From CAZJHX01 sp964545715 (GTDB lineage Bacteria; Myxococcota_A; UBA9042; GCA-2863065): 64,000 nucleotides of DNA. The stretch is from the NCBI GenBank assembly GCA_964545715.1, contig CAZJHX010000002.1, forward strand, positions 120,402 to 184,401, read 5' to 3'. A program made the translations under genes and the position numbers. Of the stretch, positions 19,701 to 25,596 are shown piece by piece. How positions within the stretch are numbered: the first letter of the stretch is position 1; the number at the start of each line of letters is the position of its first letter. The notes under the pieces are model-generated. The model saw nothing but the letters and a program-made list of their open reading frames with translations, was not told the origin of the DNA and did not search any database.

Positions 19701-20060
19701 CGTGTTGCCGGAGGCCTTCACGCTATACGGCGCCTCCTTGTCGAATCCGATGATGACGCGTCCGATCTGACGTCCGTTCGCGTTGAACTGGATCGTCTCG
19801 ATATCGTGGACGACGCCGTTTCTCACCTGAACCGAGTTTGCAACCTTCTCGATATCACCGCCGGCCACGTCGACCAGGATTCTCACCGGATCGAGCAGCT
19901 TGAAGACGGTAAACGTGGGGGTCGCGGACCCACCGATGGAGATGACCGTGTTGTTGGGTCCTTCTTCCACCTTGATCGCCGAGATTCTGTTGTCCGTTGC
20001 AGATGCAGCGGACGCCAAGAACGTGGCGAGGATCACAACAAAAGCCGAGCAGCGGCGCAT
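13722..20060 (-). CDS. pilQ: Giant type IV pilus secretin PilQ with about 1350-residue coiled-coil insertion
   Basis: PilQ is the outer-membrane secretin through which the type IV pilus passes. ATG at 20060 has GGAGG five bases upstream and begins a signal peptide (MRRCSAFVVILATFLASAASA). Domains by residue: AMIN 1 (25-127); an Ala/Arg/Lys/Gln/Glu-rich coiled coil (136-1484); a Pro/Ala linker; AMIN 2 (about 1503-1605, RVTNVSFREKGNISRLEIEL); N0/STN (1684-1765, INLTIKDADIQQVLTFLAKE); N1 (1774-1850); secretin (1850-2110, with VRDGDTAVIGGIYTRN and PVLADIPFLGWLFKS). It totals about 2112 residues, whereas PilQ is usually 600-900. The frame is continuous and lies in the canonical place after pilP and before aroK, so it is not a chimera of neighbouring genes. 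Glycine-bearing breaks recur in the coil. Confidence 0.95.
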   Translation of the reverse strand: MRRCSAFVVILATFLASAASATDNRISAIKVEEGPNNTVISIGGSATPTFTVFKLLDPVRILVDVAGGDIEKVANSVQVRNGVVHDIETIQFNANGRQIGRVIIGFDKEAPYSVKASGNTIRVVIDGTDRSSPSFDSQKQAEVLRRAQAAIAAERQLREKLTAALEREATLKATQQSAVTEQQRLTGEVARVNKEVARLQKLVSATRAGKSKAAQLAAAARLKAEEQTKALQEQARVAQAKLTALGQAKEKLAQERNAVARAVAAAEKRRAALQAALVVEETRRQAAERARIDEEALVRSARAARIAEEQRAAQLTKVNSSERARRAALESLRAEADALRGQKEAAAVKVTQLEQALRAAQKQTQASNASAAAIEKAHGEVRRLTTKLTAVRNANKAQLAKHNAAMKTAEQNAAARERQHQVAVATMEQRTAAAERQVAVKTRALQRKEAAAAKLATALKQKEAAIVTLTAREKEQGATLGTVRALRAERIAAERRVRDLSGKAAELKETVSTLTREKAALAKAVAAGRSAAAKVAGVEQVLASRNAELQRLNKALSAAQRAQRTANRATTVEERQVARMRAQLIREKEDLAAVLQQKAVFAKEIARLKTATAKERQALGRVQKEVQAAQTRVARLTRTATAAQKRVTGLREQLVHLQQVSKDTSDKAVLRRMLAQRRADITRLTADLAAEKRSGTQATRQTAAQLRKQEQALKQALTTARAEARKSAEGRRKLAQLEKFIQTQQRHIRQLQSSDKSGQLAEKTREAALLRKQLDRLERQNTGTLNVAKINDKTLRRQVRAARKEAATAKRAIEKLNRQLLRGERKLEQAQAKLAASEASQQRVLAKYERALKDVRGELRTTRTQLQTSKTNLTAARNQVTQAAAQLAAAKAQLSTLAGQKADAVREVARLSKAVSGAETAGSSTARQLRKELAAAKRTQATLERTVAAERARREADGRTAGSRVVRLEGEKRRLQERLNTQQGALEQATASGRTSEAQRLKLAATLKATQGQVTELNRRLVAAKTDQGQATELARVLKELQAAQTATEAARIEARTAKRDLRSARTELRTAKGATETARRATAAAKSDAETARQRSVAAQSDATTARAETKAAAQRAMTAQRLAKQAQTDSVRARNEANVAREEAEAARNASRASQSAARAAKAAARAAGQELAAARTLTARLKREAATAQRGVKRSEGALAAARGRIATLEQNKAASAAVVARLERQLANAQRVGGNTRKVSGQLATARAEQRRLVGALAAEKEKVTGARAQIVALQNQANAAKAQARRVQVELVAAKERISQLKSDSATANAEVARLENDLATAKQAGTDTRTVSRELRQAKTEQRRLQTALGAERQKRLAEQRTAKAEVRTLSAAKTTLEREIAEARGTIASLSARDAQRANLMRNLARKEKQIERLRQDLEAAQANESAQAELASALEAARAARQELTNTKAELAQARTAQRNAEGALAIERARRIQIAQRKPVPAPAPTPVAAVKNVPRVTNVSFREKGNISRLEIELNGKAGFEVIERSGKRVVMVVDRARLPKLLERRLDTSDFYGPVKMISTFTDKDDPSRVRVVVDLNDAVKNEVARKGNTLVWKFFNGQVESAPRAIAAAKPPEKEELDLTSADGNAVRYEPRAVGGTRLGPPPAGGTAIGGGGTDFGVLNPYSRKRRGKKYKGQKINLTIKDADIQQVLTFLAKEGGVNIIAGEDVAGNVTLHLKEVPWDLALDMILKSKGLDYVVEEGVYRVAPVDVIAKEFEQALEKRKQLTELKALVVKLVTVNYAQAKDLQDRIKSIMSPKGSVAVDGRTNTLILKDIEEHVIAAEDLIRRLDTQTPQVLIEARIVEASTNFSNEVGIQWGGNYTAAPAFGNETGLLFPGIIGISGAADDPNAPTLGLIGTSPGFAINLPAAVGAGAGGGLGLTLGSVSGAANLSLRLTAAEERGTVKIISSPRVATLDNTEANISQGISIPISVVSSLGVNTQFFNAELSLKVKPHVTQDGNVNLKVDISKNEPNFSQTGASGNPTIERKEAHTQLLVRDGDTAVIGGIYTRNTARSFKKLPVLADIPFLGWLFKSRVETDKRTELILFITPRIINRAASRVRVD
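15610..19655 (-). repeat. Coiled-coil insertion in PilQ with recurring hinge-bearing modules
   Basis: These bases encode about 1350 residues of near-continuous helix-forming sequence (Ala, Arg, Lys, Gln, Glu, Leu; almost no Pro). Similar modules recur, of the form V/I-x-RL-x(5-7)-A-x(2-4)-G-x-x-(S/T)-x-x. Breaks read QRVGGNTRKVS (about 16350), KQAGTDTRTVS (about 16065), AETAGSSTARQL (about 17300) and KRSGTQATRQT (about 17980). The first two are 94 residues apart and each is followed by EQRRL-x(2)-AL-x-AE, a clear internal duplication. The glycines may allow the coil to fold back. Confidence 0.75.
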
Positions 20061-20184
20061 CGAGGCCTCCCTGAGACACACTGGGCGCGCAAGACACCCA
20101 TTCAAGTAACTGAGGCTAAGTGCGGCCTACAACGCCGTCAAAAAAATCGGGGGTTTATGCGGGAGAGCCCACAGGGTGCGGGTG

Positions 20185-20892
20185 CTACTGGAGGGTCTGG
20201 CTGTCGAAGAGGCGCTCGGTGGGGGAGTCGCTCTCGGCGATCTTGAGGATCGGCGGCTGAATCGACAGGACGATCGGCTCGTTACGATTGTCCTCTTTCA
20301 CCACGACGTCGTAGCGAGTGATGTCGGTGACTCGGCCGTTGTTGTTCCCCAGCTTCATGTCCTCTGTGACGATGAAGGTCGAGCCCGACGGGTCCGAGAC
20401 CAGCGCCTTGTTGACGGACGTGCCCCAGCGGATGAGCAACACGCGGTAGTCCACCGTCTTGAACCGCTGCGTGGGCGACAGGTCGACCGGCTGCGGCGGG
20501 TTCTCGAACTCGGGCGGCAGTGGCGCGTCGATCTCGTCGATAGATGCCTCGTCCCGGTCCTCGTCGTCCAGCGCGATCCGGGGCACAAACTTCACCAGCA
20601 TCGGCTCGAACGGGTCGCGAATCGTGCCGATGGTGCCGCGTACGAAGCCCGTGCTCGGGTCGTTCTCGAGGCCCAGGAAGTGCACCTTCAGCTTGTCCCA
20701 GCGCTCGTTGGGGCGCCCCACCGACGGACCGGCGACAGCCTCCTGCTCAGCGGCAGCAGCAGCCATCAAGCGAGCGTGCTCCGCCGCGTGCTTACCACCG
20801 CGCGTGCCCTGCTCCTGATTCTCTTCCTCGCCACCGCAGCCGGCCATCGCGACGACGCAGGCGAACACAGTGAGGGTCTTCAGTGCTCTCAT
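20185..20892 (-). CDS. pilP: Type IV pilus inner-membrane lipoprotein PilP
   Basis: PilP is the lipoprotein that connects the PilMNO inner-membrane complex to PilQ. This 235-residue protein has a lipoprotein signal (MRALKTLTVFACVVAMAGC). A disordered Ala/Glu linker follows, then the C-terminal beta domain with the family pattern NKALVSDPSGSTFIV, KLGNNNGRVTDI and YDVVVKE. ATG at 20892 overlaps the pilO stop by 4 bases. It is longer than the usual 170-180 residues because of an acidic segment in the middle (about residues 105-130). The pilQ start is 124 bases downstream; this gap holds the pilQ ribosome-binding site and no clear promoter. Confidence 0.92.
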   Translation of the reverse strand: MRALKTLTVFACVVAMAGCGGEEENQEQGTRGGKHAAEHARLMAAAAAEQEAVAGPSVGRPNERWDKLKVHFLGLENDPSTGFVRGTIGTIRDPFEPMLVKFVPRIALDDEDRDEASIDEIDAPLPPEFENPPQPVDLSPTQRFKTVDYRVLLIRWGTSVNKALVSDPSGSTFIVTEDMKLGNNNGRVTDITRYDVVVKEDNRNEPIVLSIQPPILKIAESDSPTERLFDSQTLQ

Positions 20893-21737
20893 TGCGGTTT
20901 CACCTCTTCAAGCACGATGACGTTCTTCCGTCTGCGATCCTGCCGGGATTTGACTCGGTTCTCGTTCTGCTGCTTGGCCTCTTTGCCGGCCTTCTTGCCC
21001 GTATAGGCAAAGACGTACGCGGTGAACTTCGCCTCCAGAGGCACGCCGCCTGCGATGGCCTCTTCATAGGCCTTCACCAACTCCATCAGCTTATGCAGCG
21101 GTGAGGTCGCCGCCTTGGGCGCCACGATGATGCGCTTCTGGCCGGGCACCCAGTTTTTCTGCTTGAAGTGGCTCTGCGCGCCGGCCTGCTCGATCTGATG
21201 ACGCTCCCGATACCGGGCGAGGATCTTGGTCACGTTCAGCTTCGTGCGGTCGATCGTCAGGTTGCGGATGTTCACGACCCGACGGTCCTTCTCGGAGATC
21301 GTGCGCAGAAAACCGATCAGCTCGCGATAGGTCCCCAGCACCTCCATGGTGATCGGGATCTCCAGATAGAAGTCCTGCTCGTTGGGCTGGCCCTTGGAGA
21401 AGCTCTTCAGCTTGAGCCCGGCGTTCTTGGCGATCTCGCTGAGCCCCGTGATGAACTTGGGCAGCTCCTCTTTCTTGGGCAGCATCTCCTCAAACGCGAT
21501 GCGCTCGGCGTTCAGCTTCTCGGACTCGCCCACGATGTCGCGGTCCTTATTGTCCTTCAGCTCCTCGCGCAGCTTGTCCACCTCGCCCTGCACAACCAGG
21601 CGCTGCTGCTCGTTGTTGGCGACCTGCTCGTCGATGGGGATGATCATCGCGTAGTAGAACAGGCCCGCCACGACGGCCATGGCCACCACGAGCGCCGCGA
21701 CCTTCTGTGGGAAGGGAAGGGCATTGAATTGTTCCAT
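20889..21737 (-). CDS. pilO: Type IV pilus alignment protein PilO
   Basis: PilO pairs with PilN in the inner membrane and sets the periplasmic frame that aligns the pilus motor with PilQ. The 282-residue protein has one N-terminal membrane helix (about 12-34, VAALVVAMAVVAGLFYYAMI), a coiled coil (about 38-85) and the ferredoxin-like periplasmic fold (for example FYLEIPITMEVLGTYRELIGFLRTI). An extra region of about 70 residues (about 170-240, with RYRERHQIEQ and KAYEEAIAGGVPLEA) is inserted before the final strand, and the tail is basic (KSRQDRRRKN). ATG at 21737; the pilN stop is 12 bases upstream. Confidence 0.92.
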   Translation of the reverse strand: MEQFNALPFPQKVAALVVAMAVVAGLFYYAMIIPIDEQVANNEQQRLVVQGEVDKLREELKDNKDRDIVGESEKLNAERIAFEEMLPKKEELPKFITGLSEIAKNAGLKLKSFSKGQPNEQDFYLEIPITMEVLGTYRELIGFLRTISEKDRRVVNIRNLTIDRTKLNVTKILARYRERHQIEQAGAQSHFKQKNWVPGQKRIIVAPKAATSPLHKLMELVKAYEEAIAGGVPLEAKFTAYVFAYTGKKAGKEAKQQNENRVKSRQDRRRKNVIVLEEVKPQ

Positions 21738-21749
21738 GCTTCAGCCCTC

Positions 21750-22472
21750 CTACAGCGCCGGATATTCTTTCGGGTCGAAGTTCACTTCGCACCTGAGCTT
21801 GAACTCGACATACGACTGGCCCAGCGGCGACTTCGTCTTGACCTTCTGTTCCACAAGGTCGACGCCCTCGAAGTAGATTCCGGACTGCAGCCGCCGCAAG
21901 AACGTCATCACGTGCTCATGCTCCTTGGCCTGGCCCGAAATCGTCATCGCCATCTCCTGTTCAGAGATGCCGGTCAGCCAGACGGTGTCGGGATTCCACA
22001 CTTCCTCGCCGTCGCCGACCGCGAAGCCTCCTTTGGCACCGCTGGGCTCCCACACGTCGGACAGCACCCGGTACTCGTCCTCGTCCATGTTGGCGTCGAC
22101 GCGGCGTAGCGCGTAGCTGATGAACAGCAGCAGGTCGATGGGTCCCTTCTTCTGATTGTCCAGCGCCGAGAAGACGACGCGCTGCTTGCCGACCTGCTTC
22201 TCAAGCTTCTCCAGCTCCGCAAGGTCGGTCTTCAGCTTCTCCAGCTTGTTCTTTTCGTCACCGACGTTGTTGCCCGTCGACGACTGCGTTGCCGCGGCTT
22301 CCTCCGCCTGCATGTACCAGTACATGAGGCCGCCGACCTCCATGACGATGACCAGCATGAAGAGCGCCGCGATGTTGCTGCCGCCCCCCACCGATACAGA
22401 CGGGCCGGAGCGCCGCCGTCGCTTGATCTCCTTCGATGGGAGGAGATTGATTTTGATCATGAGCGGGATCAT
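21750..22472 (-). CDS. pilN: Type IV pilus assembly protein PilN
   Basis: PilN is a bitopic inner-membrane protein whose cytoplasmic N-terminal peptide docks into PilM. That peptide is present as MIKINLLPSKEIKRRRR, starting at the fifth residue of the longer reading. One membrane helix follows (about 33-54), then a coiled coil and the periplasmic fold (VWLTGISEQEMAMTISGQA). ATG at 22472 overlaps the pilM stop (ATGA) and has GGAGG 11 bases upstream; ATG at 22460, exactly at the conserved peptide, is the alternative. The length of 240 is slightly above normal because of a segment near 130-160. Confidence 0.92.
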   Translation of the reverse strand: MIPLMIKINLLPSKEIKRRRRSGPSVSVGGGSNIAALFMLVIVMEVGGLMYWYMQAEEAAATQSSTGNNVGDEKNKLEKLKTDLAELEKLEKQVGKQRVVFSALDNQKKGPIDLLLFISYALRRVDANMDEDEYRVLSDVWEPSGAKGGFAVGDGEEVWNPDTVWLTGISEQEMAMTISGQAKEHEHVMTFLRRLQSGIYFEGVDLVEQKVKTKSPLGQSYVEFKLRCEVNFDPKEYPAL

Positions 22473-23527
22473 TTGTCGCGGTGCCTCCGAAGACCGAGGC
22501 CGACCGAAACGGCCGCCATCGGCGCCATCTTGTTCAGCAGCTCCATATCGAACTTGCCCTGATCGACGGTCACGTTCTTAAACGGGTTGGCGTATTCGAT
22601 CGGCACTTCCAAGCGCCTCTCTAATGAACGCACGAGGTGCGGCAATTGGCTCGCACCGCCGCTCAAATAGATGCGCGTGATGTCCGCGTTGATGGTCGTA
22701 GCCGCAAAGAAGTCCAGCGAACGCTGAATCTCCGTGACCAGCGTCTCACTGACGCGCTCGCTGAGTTTGGTGACCTCACGCGCGATCGAGGAGTTGGAGA
22801 AGTTGCCGTCGCCGCCCGTCTTGTAGTGCTCGGCTTCCTCGAAGCTGACGTTGAACTGCTTCTGGATCTCTTCGGTGAGCAGCGCCCCGCCCATGCTGAT
22901 GTCACGGGTGAAGCTGGTGATACCGTTGTAGATGACGTTGATGTTGATGACCGACGCGCCCACGTTGATGAGCGCCAGCGTCTCATTGGGCGGAAAGCCG
23001 TAGTTCAGCTCGAACATGTTCTGGATGCAGAACGTGTCGACATCCACGACCACCGGCTTCAGCCCGGCCTCCATGGTGACCGACGTGTAGTCGTTGATGA
23101 CGTCCTTCTTGGCCGCGACCAGCAGCACGTCCATCTGCCCCTGGCCCGCGTTGGGGTTCAGGATCTGCACATCGACGTTCACGTCTTTGATGTCGAACGG
23201 GATGTACTGCTCAGCTTCCCACTGAATCGACTCGTCCAGCTCTTCCGGCGTCATCTCGGGCAGGCTGATCTTCTTGATGATGACCGAGTGCCCGCTGACG
23301 CTGAGCGCGACGTCCTTGTTGCGGATGCGGTTGACGCTCCACAGCTCGCGGATCTTCTCCACGATGGACGTAAAGTTCATCAGCGCGCCGTCCACCACCG
23401 CCTCAGGAGGCAGCAGCGCGATGTCAAAGTTCAGCAACTCCACGCCCTTGGCGCTCTCTTTGAGCTGCACGACTTTGATCGACGACGATCCGATGTCGAG
23501 GCCTACGGCGTTCTTTTTCCTGGCCAC
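22469..23527 (-). CDS. pilM: Type IV pilus assembly ATPase-like protein PilM
   Basis: PilM is an actin-fold cytoplasmic protein that binds ATP and the PilN N-terminus. The chosen start is GTG at 23527: GGAGGA lies just upstream and the protein then begins directly with the family N-terminus VARKKNAVGLDIGSSSIKVV. The 352-residue length is typical. Seen motifs are phosphate 1 (GLDIGSSSIKVVQL), the ESIQWEAEQYIPFDI block, phosphate 2 (LINVGASVININVI) and the adenosine motif (IYLSGGASQLPHL). It is first in the pilMNOPQ run and is followed with overlap by pilN. Confidence 0.95.
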   Translation of the reverse strand: MARKKNAVGLDIGSSSIKVVQLKESAKGVELLNFDIALLPPEAVVDGALMNFTSIVEKIRELWSVNRIRNKDVALSVSGHSVIIKKISLPEMTPEELDESIQWEAEQYIPFDIKDVNVDVQILNPNAGQGQMDVLLVAAKKDVINDYTSVTMEAGLKPVVVDVDTFCIQNMFELNYGFPPNETLALINVGASVININVIYNGITSFTRDISMGGALLTEEIQKQFNVSFEEAEHYKTGGDGNFSNSSIAREVTKLSERVSETLVTEIQRSLDFFAATTINADITRIYLSGGASQLPHLVRSLERRLEVPIEYANPFKNVTVDQGKFDMELLNKMAPMAAVSVGLGLRRHRDK

Positions 23528-23560
23528 CGGTCCTCCGATATAACTATGCGCACGGATTAG

Positions 23561-23590
23561 AGTATGGTGACCGCTTCCGCGAAGCGTCAA
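23561..23590 (-). promoter_or_regulatory. Sigma-70-type promoter of the pilMNOPQ-aro operon
   Basis: On the minus strand TTGACG (23585-23590; 5 of 6 consensus) is followed after 18 bases by CATACT (23561-23566; 4 of 6). The start point would be near 23553, about 26 bases upstream of the pilM GTG. No GG-N10-GC sigma-54 element is obvious here, so the neighbouring sigma-54 regulator is not clearly acting on this promoter. Confidence 0.5.
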
Positions 23591-23631
23591 GAAAAGCGGG
23601 TGTATGCGCCCGACTTACAACAGGTTTGCTC

Positions 23632-25002
23632 TCAGCGCGGGGGGATGTCGATCTCGTACTCTTTGATCTTGTAGAGCAGCGCGCGGTGCGAGATCTCCAG
23701 CAGCTTGGCGGCGGCGGTTCGGTTGCCGCCGGTCTGGGTCAGCGCGCGCGTGATCAGCTCCTCCTCGATGATGCGCGTGGTCTTCTTGATCGAGAGCTCG
23801 CCGCTCGCCAGTGTCAGGCGCACCCGGTCAGCAGACTCCGCGATGGCCTCGGGCAGCACGTCCGCAGTGACCGTATCGTCATCCGCAAACACACACGCGC
23901 GCTCCATCGTGTTCTCCAGCTCGCGGACGTTGCCCGGCCACTGATACGTCATCATCAGCTTCATGGCCTCCGGCGTGACGTTCGTGACGACCTTGCCCAG
24001 GCGGTCCGATGACCGCTTCACAAAGTGCTCGACCAGCAGGGGGACGTCGTCCGTCCGATCGCGCAGGGGCGGCAGATGGATGGGGAGCACGTTCAACCTA
24101 TAATAGAGGTCCTCTCGAAAGCGGCGGTCCTGCACGTCCTCGCGCAGATTGCGGATGGTGGCCGCCACGATGCGCACGTCAACCTTGGAGGGTCGCGCGT
24201 CGCCTACGCGGCGGATCTCCTCCTCCTGAATCGCGCGCAGCAGCTTCACCTGCAGATTCAGCGGGGTCTCGCCGATCTCGTCCAGAAACAGCGTGCCCTT
24301 GTCCGCCTCGGCAAACATGCCCTTCTTGTCGCGGCTGGCGTCCGTAAACGCGCCTTTCACGTGGCCAAACAGCTCCGACTCCAGCAGGTGCTCCGGGATG
24401 GCGCCGCAGTTGACCGCGATGAACGGCCCCTTCGCGCGCGGGGAGTTGTTGTGGATCGCGCGTGCGATCACCTCCTTCCCCGTCCCGCTCTCGCCCGTGA
24501 TCAGCACGGTCGACTTGTAGTCGGCGATCTTGGACACGGTCGCAAACAGGCGCTGCATGGCGGGGCTTTTGCCGATGATGTGGTCGAAGCCCGGCCCTTG
24601 ATGCAGCGCTTTCTTCAGCTGCACGTTCTCTTTGCGCAGGCCCTCGCGCTCCTGCACTTTGCGCAGCGTCAGCAGCAGCTCGTCGGACTTGAACGGCTTG
24701 GAGATGTAGTCGTAGGCACCCAGCTTCATGCACTCGATCGCGGTGTCGATGGTGCCGTACGCGCTCATCATGATGATCGTGGGCGTGAACCCGCGCGCGC
24801 TGAACTCCTTGAGAAACTGCTGGCCGTTCATCCGCGGCATGGTCACATCACACAGGATCACGTCGAAGTCGCCGTCCGCGATCAGGTTCAGCGCTTGCTC
24901 CGCCTGCGGCTCGTACGTGACCTCAAAACCATCGCGCGTCAGCAGCGCGCGCATCATCTCGCCGAAGCCCCGCTCGTCGTCGATGACCAGGATGTTCCGC
25001 AT
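23632..25002 (-). CDS. Sigma-54-dependent response regulator, PilR/NtrC type
   Basis: The 456-residue protein has a receiver domain (1-115; phospho-acceptor D52 in VILCDVTMP, K102 in YISKPF). Next comes a sigma-54 AAA+ domain (about 140-370) with Walker A GESGTGKE (170-177), Walker B GTLFLDEIGE (236-245) and the arginine-finger segment RFREDLYYRLNV. A Fis-type helix-turn-helix ends it (GGNRTAAAKLLEISHRALLYK). The sigma-54 contact loop reads GAFTDA (217-222) instead of GAFTGA. Its place beside pilM and a PilS-like kinase suggests pilin-gene control (PilR), but other NtrC-family roles are possible. ATG at 25002 has only a weak ribosome site. Confidence 0.88.
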   Translation of the reverse strand: MRNILVIDDERGFGEMMRALLTRDGFEVTYEPQAEQALNLIADGDFDVILCDVTMPRMNGQQFLKEFSARGFTPTIIMMSAYGTIDTAIECMKLGAYDYISKPFKSDELLLTLRKVQEREGLRKENVQLKKALHQGPGFDHIIGKSPAMQRLFATVSKIADYKSTVLITGESGTGKEVIARAIHNNSPRAKGPFIAVNCGAIPEHLLESELFGHVKGAFTDASRDKKGMFAEADKGTLFLDEIGETPLNLQVKLLRAIQEEEIRRVGDARPSKVDVRIVAATIRNLREDVQDRRFREDLYYRLNVLPIHLPPLRDRTDDVPLLVEHFVKRSSDRLGKVVTNVTPEAMKLMMTYQWPGNVRELENTMERACVFADDDTVTADVLPEAIAESADRVRLTLASGELSIKKTTRIIEEELITRALTQTGGNRTAAAKLLEISHRALLYKIKEYEIDIPPR

Positions 25003-25056
25003 CTTTTTCAGCCCCGTCTGCTTTCTTTTCGCTACTGCGCAATACTTTCACATAGC

Positions 25057-25596
25057 ATGCGCCTCATGGGCAATCTGGACCGGCTGCACATCAAGGTTGA
25101 CGACTTTTTTGGCCGCATGGAGGTCGTCTATGGCGAGCACCTGGCCTGCCGCGCCGGCTGCAGCACATGCTGTCACCAGAAGCTGAGCCTCTTTCGCGTC
25201 GAGCTGGACGCGATCACCGCCGGCGTCGATAAGCTGGAAGACGACGCTCGCGCACGGCTGGCAGACCGCCTGCGCGCCCCCACCACAGCCTGCCCGCTGC
25301 TGGAGAGCGACCGCTGCGTGGTCTACCACGACCGCCCGATCATCTGCCGCAGCCACGGCGCGCCGATCCTGGTTCGGCAGGACGACGCCCCCAGCCGCCG
25401 AGATGTCTGCCCGCTGAACTTCACCGGCGCCGTGCCGCTGGACAACGTCGCCGAGGAGTACGTGTTGGACCTGGATCGGCTGAATGCGCTGCTGGCGATC
25501 ACCAACCAGCTGGCCATGGAGCAGGCGCGCGATGAGCTCGCCCGTGAGCCGCTAGACCTTGTACTCGCCCGTCACATCGGGGTCGACCGGGGGTAG
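25057..25596 (+). CDS. YkgJ-family cysteine-cluster protein
   Basis: This 179-residue protein carries the hallmark of the YkgJ-like (putative zinc- or iron-chelating) family: CRAGCSTCCHQK near residue 35, followed by CPLLESDRCVVYHDRPIICRSHG and CPLNF. The family has no settled function. ATG at 25057 is used, with ATG at 25066 as an alternative. It is transcribed divergently from the response regulator (54-base gap) and its 3' end overlaps the 3' end of the kinase gene by 45 bases on the other strand, so it splits a probable two-component pair. Confidence 0.8.
   Translation: MRLMGNLDRLHIKVDDFFGRMEVVYGEHLACRAGCSTCCHQKLSLFRVELDAITAGVDKLEDDARARLADRLRAPTTACPLLESDRCVVYHDRPIICRSHGAPILVRQDDAPSRRDVCPLNFTGAVPLDNVAEEYVLDLDRLNALLAITNQLAMEQARDELAREPLDLVLARHIGVDRG

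Noticed and set aside
13266..20246. Very long plus-strand open frames (about 1390 and 800 codons) opposite pilQ
   Set aside because: They are mirror images of the Ala/Arg/Lys-rich coiled-coil codons. Their translations are Arg/Leu-rich low complexity with no domain, and they lack promoters and ribosome sites.
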